Positions 9,482 through 18,637 of a DNA stretch of 26,614 nt are shown piece by piece. The first letter of the stretch is position 1. The number at the start of each line of letters is the position of its first letter. The DNA lies in assembly GCF_000006405.1 (NCBI RefSeq), contig NW_003206187.1:1-26614 (forward strand), written 5' to 3'. Under the pieces are notes generated by a model. It did no database searches and had not been told where the DNA came from. It saw only the letters and a list, made by a program, of their open reading frames with translations. Source of the stretch: Perkinsus marinus ATCC 50983. Lineage: Eukaryota; Perkinsozoa; Perkinsida; Perkinsidae. The position numbers and the translations under genes are program-made.

Positions 9482-10234
9482 CTCCCCTTATACTACCTTT
9501 GCCGCCTAACGCCGCATTACTCCTCCCTTCACTACATTCCAATGAAGTCAATAACCCCTTCACAGTCTTCAACTCCTCCCTCAGTGCCTTATCCTGTGGG
9601 CACAGCGCTATAGCCTTTCGCAGGCACTCTCTAGCTTTGTATAGAAGATCCTTAGGCTCAACACCATCTGAAAAGATGCAATGCCATCCATTGTGAATCC
9701 ATCCATCCACCCAAGTACCCAACGCCTCCTCCGACCCCGCTGACTTGTCCTCGTATATATGCCGTAAACACACAGCCTTCCTAAAACCCCACCAGCTCAT
9801 ACACAGCCGCCCGTCCCGGGCCACTACCGGTAAAGGTATTTCGGGTTAGCATTACAATCATCTTCCGAACAGACCACCGCTGTCTCCTCCATCACTGTGA
9901 GGGCTCCTATATAGTCCCCCAACCGTTGTAGGCACAACGCCCAGTTACAACGGAGCGTGAGGATCCTGACGATGAGCACAAAGTAGTCCACCACCCTAGT
10001 CCTTCCTCGAATGATTTCCACTCTGGCACACAACTGCCCTCGTGACCTTCATGCACCCCTCAGCCCGTAGTACAAATTAGAGTCAACAGCCAATCGGCAA
10101 GCCCGTGCATAGGTCTCCGCTGCCTTATCGTATTCCTTCTCTTTAAAAAGGGCGTTGCCTTCCCGTTTAAGATTCATCGCCTTGGTTGTGGGGGACTCTC
10201 CGAGTGCTAGGGCCCGCCGCAAGAAAGCCTTCAT
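9087..10234 (-). CDS. TPR-domain protein with poly-Ser insert
   Basis: Three exons: 10234-10074, 9965-9828 and 9780-9087, giving 330 aa. TPR1 contains MNLKREGNALFKEKEYDKAA, TPR2 contains LRCNWALCLQRLGDYIGALT, and TPR3 contains YLYRKAVCLR followed later by YKARECLRKAIALCPQD. This TPR order, with the first motif opening on NLKREGNALF, is typical of co-chaperone-like TPR proteins (FKBP/AIP/TTC4 type) that bind Hsp90/Hsp70 tails, but no catalytic partner domain is visible. After the TPRs comes a run of about 45 Ser with a short GSG interruption, then an Ala run and RYGAEYWQERREKWLEG near the end. The first intron (10073-9966, 108 nt) is longer than usual and may contain a micro-exon. Intron 2 (47 nt) joins LYR to KAVCL cleanly. 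Confidence 0.78.
9343..9479. repeat. ACT/AGT trinucleotide microsatellite coding for poly-Ser
   Basis: About 45 copies of ACT on the plus strand (AGT on the coding minus strand), interrupted by two ACC units near 9411-9419. It is in frame with the TPR gene. The purity suggests slippage-driven length variation. Confidence 0.92.
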
Positions 10235-10468
10235 AAAGTAAAGTGACTACTGCTCAACGATGAGAGTAAGCGAGCCCATCCACCACCACTACGACGCCTT
10301 CCGCCCCACAGGAACTCCAGAAACAGGCGTGGACTCAACACTATAGGGGATAGAAAGTGTTACAGAGGAACATTCAAAACAGATCAAGTACAAAAAGTGT
10401 CTTCCTCGACAGAATAGGATACCATAACGCAGACACCCCGTGCCCACGAACATAGCAAGAACCTCCTA

Positions 10469-11370
10469 CTACTCTCCTCGCCAACCCCCGTAGTAGTAGG
10501 GCTGTTGAGGCGGTGGAGGAGCGTACATAGGCGGTGGAGGAGGAGGGGGAGGAGGACCGTACGGTGCAACGGGTGGTGGCGGCGAGTACATAGGCTGATA
10601 ACTACTCATCATTGTAGGCTGATAAGGAGGAGGAGGAGGAGGAGGAGCATACCCCATGGGCTGGGGTGGTGCCATCATCATCACAGGTTGTTGTTGTTGT
10701 TGTTGCTGAGGTATTACTACTTGCCCTTGTACTATAGGCTGGGGTGGCGGTACGATCTGAGCGTGAAAGACCTTCACTCAGTTGAGAGTAATGGATGTAG
10801 GTAGTACCGTCGCCTGCTGAGCAACTATGGGCTTGGCTTGTGCAGCCACAATAGGCTGGGCTTGCACTACAGGTTTATACCCACCACTGGGCGTCATCTG
10901 TATCCTACCATCGCAACCTCAAGATACTCTATAACTACCTATCTACTACCTAACATTGATGGCCCCAGCGGATTTGTTCTTCTTCCGATACAGTTGCAAG
11001 TCCCCTGTCCAGTCCCCTCCCTTGTCTGCTATTGCCACTAGAGAGACCACCGCCTCCCCCACAGTGTCATCCGACGATATCGTGTCCTTATCAAAGACCA
11101 CAAAACGTAGGACAGTTTCGTTATTATAATGAAAGCTGAACAGCTGATTCCACGTAGGGTATTTGCCCGCATTCTTCTTCGTCTCTGTACGGTACCTGTA
11201 TCCCCATCACTAGCACTAGTAGTGAAGCCGGCTTACTGGAGTGCTCCTAATATGACAAGGCAGTAGGGGTCCATGGCCCCGAAGAGCTCAGTATCATACA
11301 AGTCCCGAGCATAGTTAACATGCACTGTAATGGTCGATCCAGGCCCATACTGTGCCAATGATGCTGACAT
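10469..11370 (-). CDS. C2-domain protein with Pro/Gln-rich tail (SRC2-like)
   Basis: Four exons: 11370-11237, 11195-10950, 10904-10808 and 10771-10469, with introns of 36-45 nt and all phases consistent, giving 259 aa. The N-terminal C2 domain (about residues 10-126) shows TITVHVNYARDLYDTELFG, MDPYCLVI, TWNQLFSFHYN, VVFDKDTISSDDTVGEA and LQLYRKKNKSAGAINVR. The Asp residues in DTELFG..MDP and FDKDT..SDD are the usual Ca2+-binding positions, so calcium-dependent membrane binding is plausible. The tail is Gln/Ala/Pro-rich (PPPPPPP blocks, QQQQQQQ, Tyr/Met) and ends YYYGGWRGE. A C2 plus Pro-rich tail recalls plant SRC2/BAP-type membrane adaptors. The start ATG at 11370 opens the C2 domain. Confidence 0.85.
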
Positions 11371-12154
11371 AATAACTTAACCTAGAGACTGCTATATGAT
11401 GACACCCTGGGCGTGCGCCAACTTCCCGTGCACGTGGGCTCGCGTGCAGAAAGATCTTCGTTCGTCGCATAAATTTGGGGTGTTCAATAGACCTCTCCTG
11501 AGCTTTGAAAGCGCTCTCAAGATCGAGGTTTACATGGGATATCTAATCCTGGGTAGGCTCTTGAAAGTCTACTGAGCACGCCGATTGATTCGATATAATA
11601 CATCCATGCACAGAGATAGTCGACTCACCTCACCGCTTGTTAACGGCCACTGGAGAGAGCTCGGATTAGGTGGACAACAATACAGTCACTGCACCTCTCC
11701 CCTTCTACTCCCGAGGCTTCCCCCAAACTCCCTTTTAGTGTTTACCTTGTAGACTTCAGGACACAGGTCTTTGATGTTCGTTACGTCTGATGCCTTGGTC
11801 AAAGTGTAAGGTTCCTTGCTACTGCCCAACTATTCCCAACTCAATCAACATGTCAACCGTTAACCGACCGGGAACAACTCACATGAGTGATACCGTTCAA
11901 ACGGTATCAACGAAAACAAAAACTTCATGATGTCTCTGAATTTGAATAACTTTCTCCTGCTGAATACACTTTGTTGTGTTGCGCTACTACGAAGTGTAGT
12001 CCAAGATGAGGTACAAGCCCTGCCGTTCAATAGAAGGAAGCGAATAATCTTAGACGATTCCTCCTCTACGCGTCTCATTATACTCCTACTGAAAGTAAAC
12101 CTGGGTCCCCTAGCATTTAAAACACAACACTCAAGCTAGCAAGCTTATGGGCGA
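11371..12154. other. Intergenic region with no convincing gene
   Basis: This 784-bp stretch lies upstream of the C2 gene and downstream of the coiled-coil gene. Open frames of about 70 codons at 11860-12140 overlap on both strands and look like chance. It holds an 8-bp inverted repeat at 11889-11908. Confidence 0.5.
11889..11908. repeat. 8-bp inverted repeat, 4-nt loop
   Basis: GATACCGT (11889-11896) and ACGGTATC (11901-11908) are perfect reverse complements separated by TCAA. No T-run follows, and nothing ties it to a regulator. Confidence 0.6.
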
Positions 12155-14621
12155 TTAGCTCTCATGCGGCCACCTAAGAGTAGACTTGAGTCGACTGAGT
12201 TGTTCAGAACCTCCTGAAACAACGATGTTGCTAGTATTACGAGCGTTATTGCTCACCTCGATCGTACACGGGAACCTTGTGCCCGCTTGATCCACCGAGG
12301 TTGGGATCCAAATAGTGTGAGTGGCCAGCACATCTCCCGATTCAGCGTTCACCACGAACAGGTCACAGACTAGGTCCTCGCTACTGCAACAAGGGATCAG
12401 CCACAAGCCGATCTCACCCTCGAGGCTGATAGTAGCAGTGAAGTGGAAGTCACAGCCGAGAGCGGAGAATAAAGGGCTGATCAGTTGGTCGTTGGTGAGG
12501 AGTTCATCACGACGTATCGCCCAGAGCGCAGTCACAGCCTCTTCCGTCACGGAGACAGTGATGGTCCCACGTGCCTCAGACGATCCGCTCTCTCTATTCA
12601 CTGGCACTCTGCTCAGCACAACTTCACCGGGTTGATCATCAATTGTCGAGGTATCGTGCATACGGCATCGTGTATTCGTAACGGCGGCATTCTCCCCAGG
12701 TTGGCATTCTGTAAGCCTGGCAACCACCTCCACGAGCGACTGCTAGGAAATTTCTATTCTCACGTTTGCATGGGGACTTCGCGGTTCTCTTGAGTACAAC
12801 CAGTGTGCCACTCAGTCTTCCGTAGAGACTCGATCGCTTCTTCAATTCCATCTGATCGAGAACGGATAACGTTCCCCGATTCCATTATAGGGCTGCCGGT
12901 GATTGCATCATACGCATCTTCAAAGAGATCGCTTCAACCTGCTCATGGAGGCCTCTGAGTTCTATCGCAATGCTGGATCTATATTCATTGGGTTGCTGAG
13001 CCCGGTGAGAGTTATGTCCTGGCTGGTCTCCTTCGGCTAGACTTTCGTACTTCTCTGACAGACTAGAAGGCAGGCTAAAGTGACACTCATGCTACGGCGC
13101 ATTCACCTAGCGAAACTTTCTCGCAGGTCCACCAACCCGCGCAATTGAGCGCGAATGTCCAAGTTCTCCTGCCTATGCTCACGCGTGAGTCGTTCAATTC
13201 GATTTTGAAGCTCTGCTCGCAATAGACCAACAGACTCGGGTGTATCAACTGCAATACAGAATGACAGAATCAGTGTTACAGCGGTTGAAGGATCCAACAC
13301 GCTAGATGCATTTGGCATTGGAGCTGGTCTTCCTCAACGCATAGAGTACTCACTTGGCTGCGACTGCTTCTCTATCACAGCTCTGATCTCTCCTTTGAGA
13401 TATTCAATTTCGCTTTCGACCGTCGACAGATGAGACTGTCGTGCATCATAAGTAACTCCCAAAGAGACATCCTACTTCTCTGCGGGTTTGTAGTATTTGG
13501 TTCTGTTGTCCAAGGTCGATCATTGCTTTGAAAGTCGCAGCACGGTGTCCGGATCCTTCGATCAACCCGTCGACATCCCCTCGAAGCTGTTTGATGTCTG
13601 TTCGAAGGTCTTCCGCCAGCTTGGCCGTTTCGCTAAGCTGCAGGAGTTGTGTGATTCATCATATCTTCGACGAATTACATGAGTTGACACCTTGGCTTCA
13701 ATGTTCGGTATCTTTACTGTGTGCATTTTATTTATCTCACCCTGAAGCCTCTCGCATGCCTCGATGACGGGGCATGTGTCTGTTGTCGAGTTGTCGTTGC
13801 AGCAACAGCAGGATCGCTCAACGTGGCCTGCTGTGAAAGCTCGTGAACTGCGATGCGTTGCTCATAAGGTAACTGAGCCTCGTGTCCAGACGTTCGAATC
13901 GAGCATCTGATTTCTGTAGATCTTGCTCTCGACGCCGAACGAGCTTGGAAGTAGTCTTTTTGATTATCTCCAACCCTTCGATGACCACATTAAGCTCGGG
14001 TAGCTGCATGCCCACCTTGAAACGGGCAAATGCTTGTCATTGGAAGGGTGTTCAGTCACTTCATCTCCAGTATCAACGGCTGTTCGATTCCAAGTAGAGA
14101 AGTCGGATTCTAGTTCTGAGAGCCTCTCTTTGACCTGGACAGTAACATAGTACATCTGCTCTCTTTCACATCGTGTTGCTATTTAATCTGATCTCGCAGT
14201 CGATCTGTACAACAGTTACCTCATCTGTTGCGTCCTCATGTGCTTGAAACTTGAGTTCGATTTCATCTACGTATGCCCCTCGCTTCTCACATTGATGTAT
14301 CATTTCTAGTGCTTCGCTGAAGCGCTCCTAATCACAACGACAACCCAACAAGCATTAGCTAATGAGGCACAGCTACTTGTAGCCAGTCAAGACGTTCCTG
14401 CTGCTCCACAACCAGAGTCTCGACATCTCGCAGACGATCTACCAGATTTTGTTGGCCATGCATGTATCGGAATCCCTTACGAGTGAATTGCCATCTCGAT
14501 GGACGAAACTCAACAAATCAAGAATATAGCGTGCAGGAGAAATCGTTGAGAAGGAAGCGGATGCCGCGGTTGCATATGCTGATTGTAGGATTGCTGCTCG
14601 CTCCTGTCTTCTGCTACTCAT
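12155..14621 (-). CDS. Multi-exon coiled-coil protein, model unresolved
   Basis: Coding-like pieces run down the minus strand with short introns. A possible first exon starts at ATG 14621 (MSSRRQERAAILQSAYATAA). Then come helical segments: RLRDVETLVVEQQERLDWLQ (about 14440-14370), ERFSEALEMIHQCEKRG (about 14312-14222), VKERLSELESDFSTWNRTA (about 14130-14070), VVIEGLEIIKKTTSKLVRRR (about 13990-13925) and LLRAELQNRIERLTREHRQE (about 13240-13160). The last piece (12733-12155) is a 190-residue segment rich in beta-type sequence, such as EIGLWLIPCCSSEDLVCDLF, ending in a stop at 12157-12155. Heptad-like spacing of Leu/Ile/Val with charged residues suggests coiled coils. I could not fix all splice joins, and this may be more than one gene. 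No family was recognised. Confidence 0.5.
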
Positions 14622-14649
14622 TCACAGACCATAGCCGCCCTGCCGGGAA

Positions 14650-14853
14650 AAATCGATTTTACTAAGATATATCAGAGTGGGGGCATAGCGGCCCCACCCT
14701 GTGGAATTGCTTGTACCAAATCGATTTTACTAAGATATATCAGAGTGGGGGCATAGCGGCCCCACCCTGTGGAATTGCTTGTACCAAATCGATTTTACTA
14801 AGATATATCAGAGTGGGGGCATAGCGGCCCCACCCTGTGGAATTGCTTGTACC
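14650..14853. repeat. Three tandem copies of a 68-bp unit with hairpin core
   Basis: Three essentially identical 68-bp units lie at 14650-14717, 14718-14785 and 14786-14853. Each begins AAATCGATTTTACTAAG and contains GTGGGGGCATAGCGGCCCCAC, a hairpin with 6-8 bp arms (one mismatch). No spacers separate the copies, so it is a plain tandem repeat, and identity between units implies recent expansion or homogenisation. Confidence 0.95.
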
Positions 14854-14902
14854 AAAGCCTGAAGAAACTGATTGTACTAACGTTCGGTTCTCCAGGATTA
14901 CA

Positions 14903-14919
14903 CAGTGTAATTTACACTG
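14903..14919. repeat. 8-bp palindrome with one-base centre
   Basis: CAGTGTAA and TTACACTG flank a single T. It lies between the tandem array and a diverged copy of its hairpin core. Confidence 0.6.
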
Positions 14920-14921
14920 AA

Positions 14922-14979
14922 GCTTATCTCGCGCTTATGGCATAGCTGCCCCACCCCATAACAATTGATCTTGCCAGGA
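14922..14979. repeat. Diverged copy of the 68-bp unit
   Basis: TGGCATAGCTGCCCCACCCC followed by CAATTGATCTTGCCA aligns with the hairpin core and 3' end of the 68-bp unit. The 5' side is less alike. Confidence 0.65.
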
Positions 14980-15308
14980 GCGAAAGTCCTTCGCGCATCA
15001 ACTATCAAATGGAATGGAAACGTATATCGTCACGTTCCTGCTTGACTCGATACGCACATTATCTACCGCTATACTCACACAGGCGAGACTCGATTATTAT
15101 TCCATCATAATTCGGCATTAACCACATGTTAACCACTACACTCACAGGTATATACACAACGCAAACCTGATCATACTCTACGTGACAAATCTCCATAGTT
15201 TCAAGATACATCATCAACAAGTAACAGAGAACAACAATAAACATATGAGCAAACTTCTCAACATAGTAGTTTAAAAGTCAAAACGATCCTCCACACAAAC
15301 CATGCCCT
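14980..15308. other. Intergenic stretch 3' of the first secreted-protein gene
   Basis: AT-rich sequence with a 60-codon minus-strand open frame (15244-15059) lacking coding character. I see nothing else. Confidence 0.4.
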
Positions 15309-15896
15309 TTAGCATTGGTCTTTGGAGAGATTCAGAGATATACCATCCATAGACATGTCGAAGGTATCGTTGGACTCGTCATAAGTAACTGACATAGCCT
15401 GTTGAAGCTCGTCAGGTGTCATACCGAGCGTATCAGCCATTTCCACCATCTGAGGATCATTGTAATCAGGCTCGAAGTCGGTACAGTCAACCATAGTATA
15501 GTCAACACCCTTTATATTGACCAAGGGCCTTACAGCAAGGTCGAAAGTCCCATTATCAATAGTAGCGGTACCCTTAAAGAGCATATACTTTCCGCAATAC
15601 TTCCCACTTGGAGTAGCCGAACAACTCCCACCACTACTGGCAGTAGTAGTCGCAGCTCCAGAGGAACCCGTAGTAACATCACCCGACGACCCCTTAGTCC
15701 CATCGTCCGAAGAAGATGTGCTACGGAGGGAGGAACCTTTAGTTGTAGTCTCAATAGAAGATGCAGTAGTGGCCTTCGCAGCAACCGTAGTAACTACATT
15801 AGCAGTCGTAGGAGCAACAGTAGTCGTTGAATCATCGCTGCACCCAGTCAAAGAGAGAGCGACAATGACAGAAACAACAACAGCGAAGAACTTCAT
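15309..15896 (-). CDS. Secreted four-Cys domain protein, paralogue 1
   Basis: 195 aa, single exon. Start chosen at ATG 15896 because MKFFAVVVSVIVALSLTGC matches the leaders of its paralogues; an upstream in-frame ATG would add 23 residues. The hydrophobic leader ends LTGC, then a Thr/Ser/Ala/Gly linker of about 60-65 residues (mucin-like), then the domain: C-SATPSGKYCG, DCTDFEPDYN, a helix MVEMADTLGMTPDELQQAM, VTYDESNDTFDMSM and NLSKDQC at the C-terminus. The four domain Cys suggest two disulfides and an extracellular location. It is the only family member here on the minus strand. I recognise no known family; the function is unknown. Confidence 0.8.
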   Translation of the reverse strand: MKFFAVVVSVIVALSLTGCSDDSTTTVAPTTANVVTTVAAKATTASSIETTTKGSSLRSTSSSDDGTKGSSGDVTTGSSGAATTTASSGGSCSATPSGKYCGKYMLFKGTATIDNGTFDLAVRPLVNIKGVDYTMVDCTDFEPDYNDPQMVEMADTLGMTPDELQQAMSVTYDESNDTFDMSMDGISLNLSKDQC

Positions 15897-16698
15897 ATCG
15901 AAGAAAAACAACTCGAATCTGAATATAACAGAATGATCCAAGAAAAAATTCATCTCAATTGACACTTAACCCATCATTTTGATGATCACATACTCTGAGC
16001 ACCGATTTCCAACTTGCAATACGTATACATCCCAATACAGAAATACTATATTACTACTAGCCGAAAAAGCTTAGCTATTGGACACAAAAGGGAGTCCCAG
16101 GGACATTCCCTTTAGGGGACCACTAACTATCAGGAAAGATTCTCCATCATTGGCTGAATGTTTTCTTGGGTTGATTCCCTCCATTCGCCTAGCACGCGTA
16201 GTTTATTGTATACCCATGTAATATAGAAGACATATGACTTTTGCGGATAGATAGGACGTAAAGAATATAAACCTTTCAGGAAGGACCGAGATGATCCTCT
16301 AAAGAGCTGTATGACGCTGGCAGCCACTCCGAATAGTGTCGACGTTAACTGGTACATCTTTTCCGAATACACACGGGGTATTCAATATAGTAGAAATGTG
16401 ATGGTAGAATGAATTTTCCTGAGTGAGCTGATTTGAGATCGAGAGACGAAGCACCTCCAAGAACCCATGAAATGCTTCGGGAAGACCAGTGTGATGTAGA
16501 GCCGATTTCGAGCAAGAATCCTGATAATTCTCATTCTTCAGGAGAAGACAGACTGGTTGAACTTACCTCCTGTAGAGTGTCGGGTAGTAATAGCAGAGTT
16601 CGTAGCATTGTGGCATACTCTCATCGTGCTGAAAATATCCAACCGTGCGGTTTTAAGACAAAAAGTAGGACGGAAGCACCCATCGTGAGCTCTATATA
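15897..16698. other. Gene-poor stretch
   Basis: Upstream region of paralogue 1 plus open frames of about 80-90 codons (16130-16372 minus, 16433-16699 plus) that overlap each other's opposite strands. None carries a recognisable motif. Confidence 0.4.
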
Positions 16699-16706
16699 GT
16701 GTGTAC

Positions 16707-16721
16707 ACTACACAGTGTAGT
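16707..16721. repeat. 7-bp palindrome with one-base centre
   Basis: ACTACAC and GTGTAGT flank a single A. It is the same style of odd-centred palindrome as at 14903-14919 and 17086-17110. Confidence 0.6.
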
Positions 16722-17085
16722 TGCAACCATTGAACCACGACAATCAGGAGTATCTGCCACTATCCAATCTCGCAATCGTAGACCCATCCCTACCCACTAT
16801 AACCTGCGCAGGGGTGACCTACCCCTACGCTATTTAGCTTCAACGAAGCGCAGGTGTTGCCAGTTTCAAATGTCAGACTATGTGCACGCGTGCAAGGCTG
16901 ATCAAAGTGAAACGCGCGGAGTGTATGGGCAGGTAACGGTAACTAACGTCCTAAGCGTACTTCAAGAAACTGTAAGTGTTCTCAAATCCCTAGTGTATTC
17001 CTCAGCTCTAGCTCCCCAAGATGCTCTCGATCGTGAGGCTGCTCGTTTTCAATATCCCTGTCAAACAGGATCTGTAATAGTTTTC

Positions 17086-17110
17086 GTCGAAAAGTTTTAA
17101 ACTTTTCGAC
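17086..17110. repeat. 12-bp palindrome with one-base centre
   Basis: GTCGAAAAGTTT and AAACTTTTCGAC are perfect reverse complements around one T at 17098. It sits at the stop codon of the 16699-17100 open frame and just before the PEX11-like segment. Confidence 0.85.
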
Positions 17111-17126
17111 ACCTAGTCAGGATCAG

Positions 17127-17420
17127 CAAATCTCAAAATTCTGTTGGACAATCGGGAGGCTGTCGCCATGGGAGGCTTACATAGCAGAGACAGCATTGGC
17201 GCGTGAGTCGGCCTTAGTAAGTCTGCATAGTAGAGTAGGCGGTCACCGCCTGGCGGTGGGCCTCGTTCACGCGCTGAGGCTGTTGCACAACACATTGTCT
17301 CCTTCGGGAGGGGGCTCTCGAGAGCAATTGCTAACTTTATATCGTTTGACTGGTCAACTACGGGAATGTTTTCAGCTGGGGCGAAAGTTCCTGGTCAGCG
17401 AGGTGGCGGTCAAATGCTGA
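17127..17420 (+). pseudogene. Possible N-terminal fragment of a PEX11-like peroxin
   Basis: One open frame (about 17127-17420) reads VGGHRLAVGLVHALRLLHNT, a short Ser/Gly linker, then YRLTGQLRECFQLGRKFL. This matches the spacing of the conserved PEX11 N-terminus (GR.RL...QY...LL ... L...LS..RK.FRLGK), the amphipathic region that tubulates peroxisomal membranes. The frame has no ATG at a suitable place and could begin at a CAG acceptor at about 17126. The rest of PEX11 does not follow before the next gene. It is either a relic or one exon of a gene whose other exons I missed. The upstream frame 16699-17100 (ending FVEKF) has no clear relation to it. Similarity is by eye only. Confidence 0.33.
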
Positions 17421-17582
17421 TTTATCGGTTTGAACTGACCGTAGGGCTTCCGGGGAGGAGAGGCGTTAATGTTTGTGAATCGCCCAAATAACTATCAAGG
17501 GTGGAGTTTCTCCTCGGATGGAGGCTCGAAGGTCAGGAATTGTACTTGCTCTTCCAAAATAGGTTTCTTCTAATATTCACGT

Positions 17583-18080
17583 ATGTATTCAGCAATGCTC
17601 TTCTGCTGTGCGATGATCGCACTATCGCTCTCCGGTTGCACTGACCGTGCGGTCATTGAGCAGGGCTCTTTGGAAGGTCAATCGTTTCTCGCGCCAACTC
17701 ACAAACCCATTGACGCCTCCTTAAGTAGCCTCGGTAGCAACTCTACTTCAACTGGTGATGTTATGTGTGGTCGAGCGCCGAGCGGGGTGTACTACTTCGA
17801 ATATGAAGGCCTCGTTGGTAGTGTGACTGTGAAGTCCAAGTCATTCTCCATCAGTATACCCTCTGGTGATGTTATCAGTAATGTTGCCTACTACATGCAT
17901 CACTGCACTGTGTTTGTACCTGACTATAGTAATTATCAAGTAGTTGCTGCAGCGAACAGGCACGGGACGACAACCGCTGAGTTGAACAAGGATCTCTCGA
18001 TCACTTACTCAGTCCACAACGACAGTTTCTTCGTGACTTATCCACCGACTACTTCTCTGAATCTCACTAAGGGTCAGTGA
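17583..18080 (+). CDS. Secreted four-Cys family, paralogue 2 (two Cys lost)
   Basis: 165 aa, single exon, ATG 17583. The leader MYSAMLFCCAMIALSLSGC ends LSGC as in the other members. The linker is short and not Thr-rich. The domain is recognisable by CGRAPSGVYYFEYEG, HHCTVFVPDYS, a helix with RHGTTTAELNKDL, ITYSVHNDSFFV and SLNLTKGQ at the end. Compared with its paralogues, YCG has become YYF, and the final DQC is replaced by GQ plus a TGA stop where others have TGT or TGC. The protein therefore keeps Cys 1 and 3 but lacks Cys 2 and 4. The frame is otherwise intact, so it may be a functional two-Cys variant or an early stage of decay. Confidence 0.75.
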   Translation: MYSAMLFCCAMIALSLSGCTDRAVIEQGSLEGQSFLAPTHKPIDASLSSLGSNSTSTGDVMCGRAPSGVYYFEYEGLVGSVTVKSKSFSISIPSGDVISNVAYYMHHCTVFVPDYSNYQVVAAANRHGTTTAELNKDLSITYSVHNDSFFVTYPPTTSLNLTKGQ

Positions 18081-18637
18081 TGATTTAGCGCGCCATCTTT
18101 GGCGAGAAGTAGTCCCGTTACTCACCATCACAAGTATCAGTTTGTATATAATGCTTCTTAGTCTATCTGACTGCTACTATTATTCGTCTTCCCTCGGCAA
18201 TGTAGGCAAGAAGAGCCTTCCAATAAAGGGAGGCACTTCCGCATCAGCCTATTCATCTGCAAACTAAACTCCATTCTGATTGCATAGTCGGATCGATCGT
18301 AATCAAATTAGAAACAAGTGTGGTGTTGACCCTACGTGGGAGGAGGTGTAACTCGCACAATGTATAGTCCTAGTGATTTGTATATCTTGGGAGAGCTTAT
18401 AATGGTGGTGACACAAGGTGGATGGAGACATGTGTCACACTAGATATCAGCTACTAATTGAAGTGAATAGCTGCAGTAGAAGTTTCTGGTGGCACCAGAT
18501 TCAGTGTGATGTAGTGATATTAAAATATCGTGGCTGTTTTCCGGAGTTACCCCGTTATAGGCTCGGGCTAAGGCTGATGTAAAAGTTTGCCTTGTTTTAT
18601 TATTCAGTTGTTGTTTTCATACATTAATACCATATAC
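18081..18637. other. Intergenic region between paralogues 2 and 3
   Basis: 557 bp with no supported gene. The last 60 bp before ATG 18638 (CAGTTGTTGTTTTCATACATT) resemble the sequence upstream of ATG 21061, in line with duplication of a unit that included 5' flank. Confidence 0.5.

Noticed and set aside
9152-9696. Plus-strand open frames with poly-Tyr and poly-Leu
   Set aside because: They are other-frame readings of the ACT microsatellite that encodes poly-Ser in the TPR gene on the opposite strand.
10505-10804. Arg-rich plus-strand frame of 99 codons
   Set aside because: Antisense of the proline-rich tail of the C2 protein; composition is explained by the CCN codons.
14650-14853. CRISPR-like direct repeats
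   Set aside because: Units abut with no unique spacers, and the context is eukaryotic; it is a simple tandem repeat.
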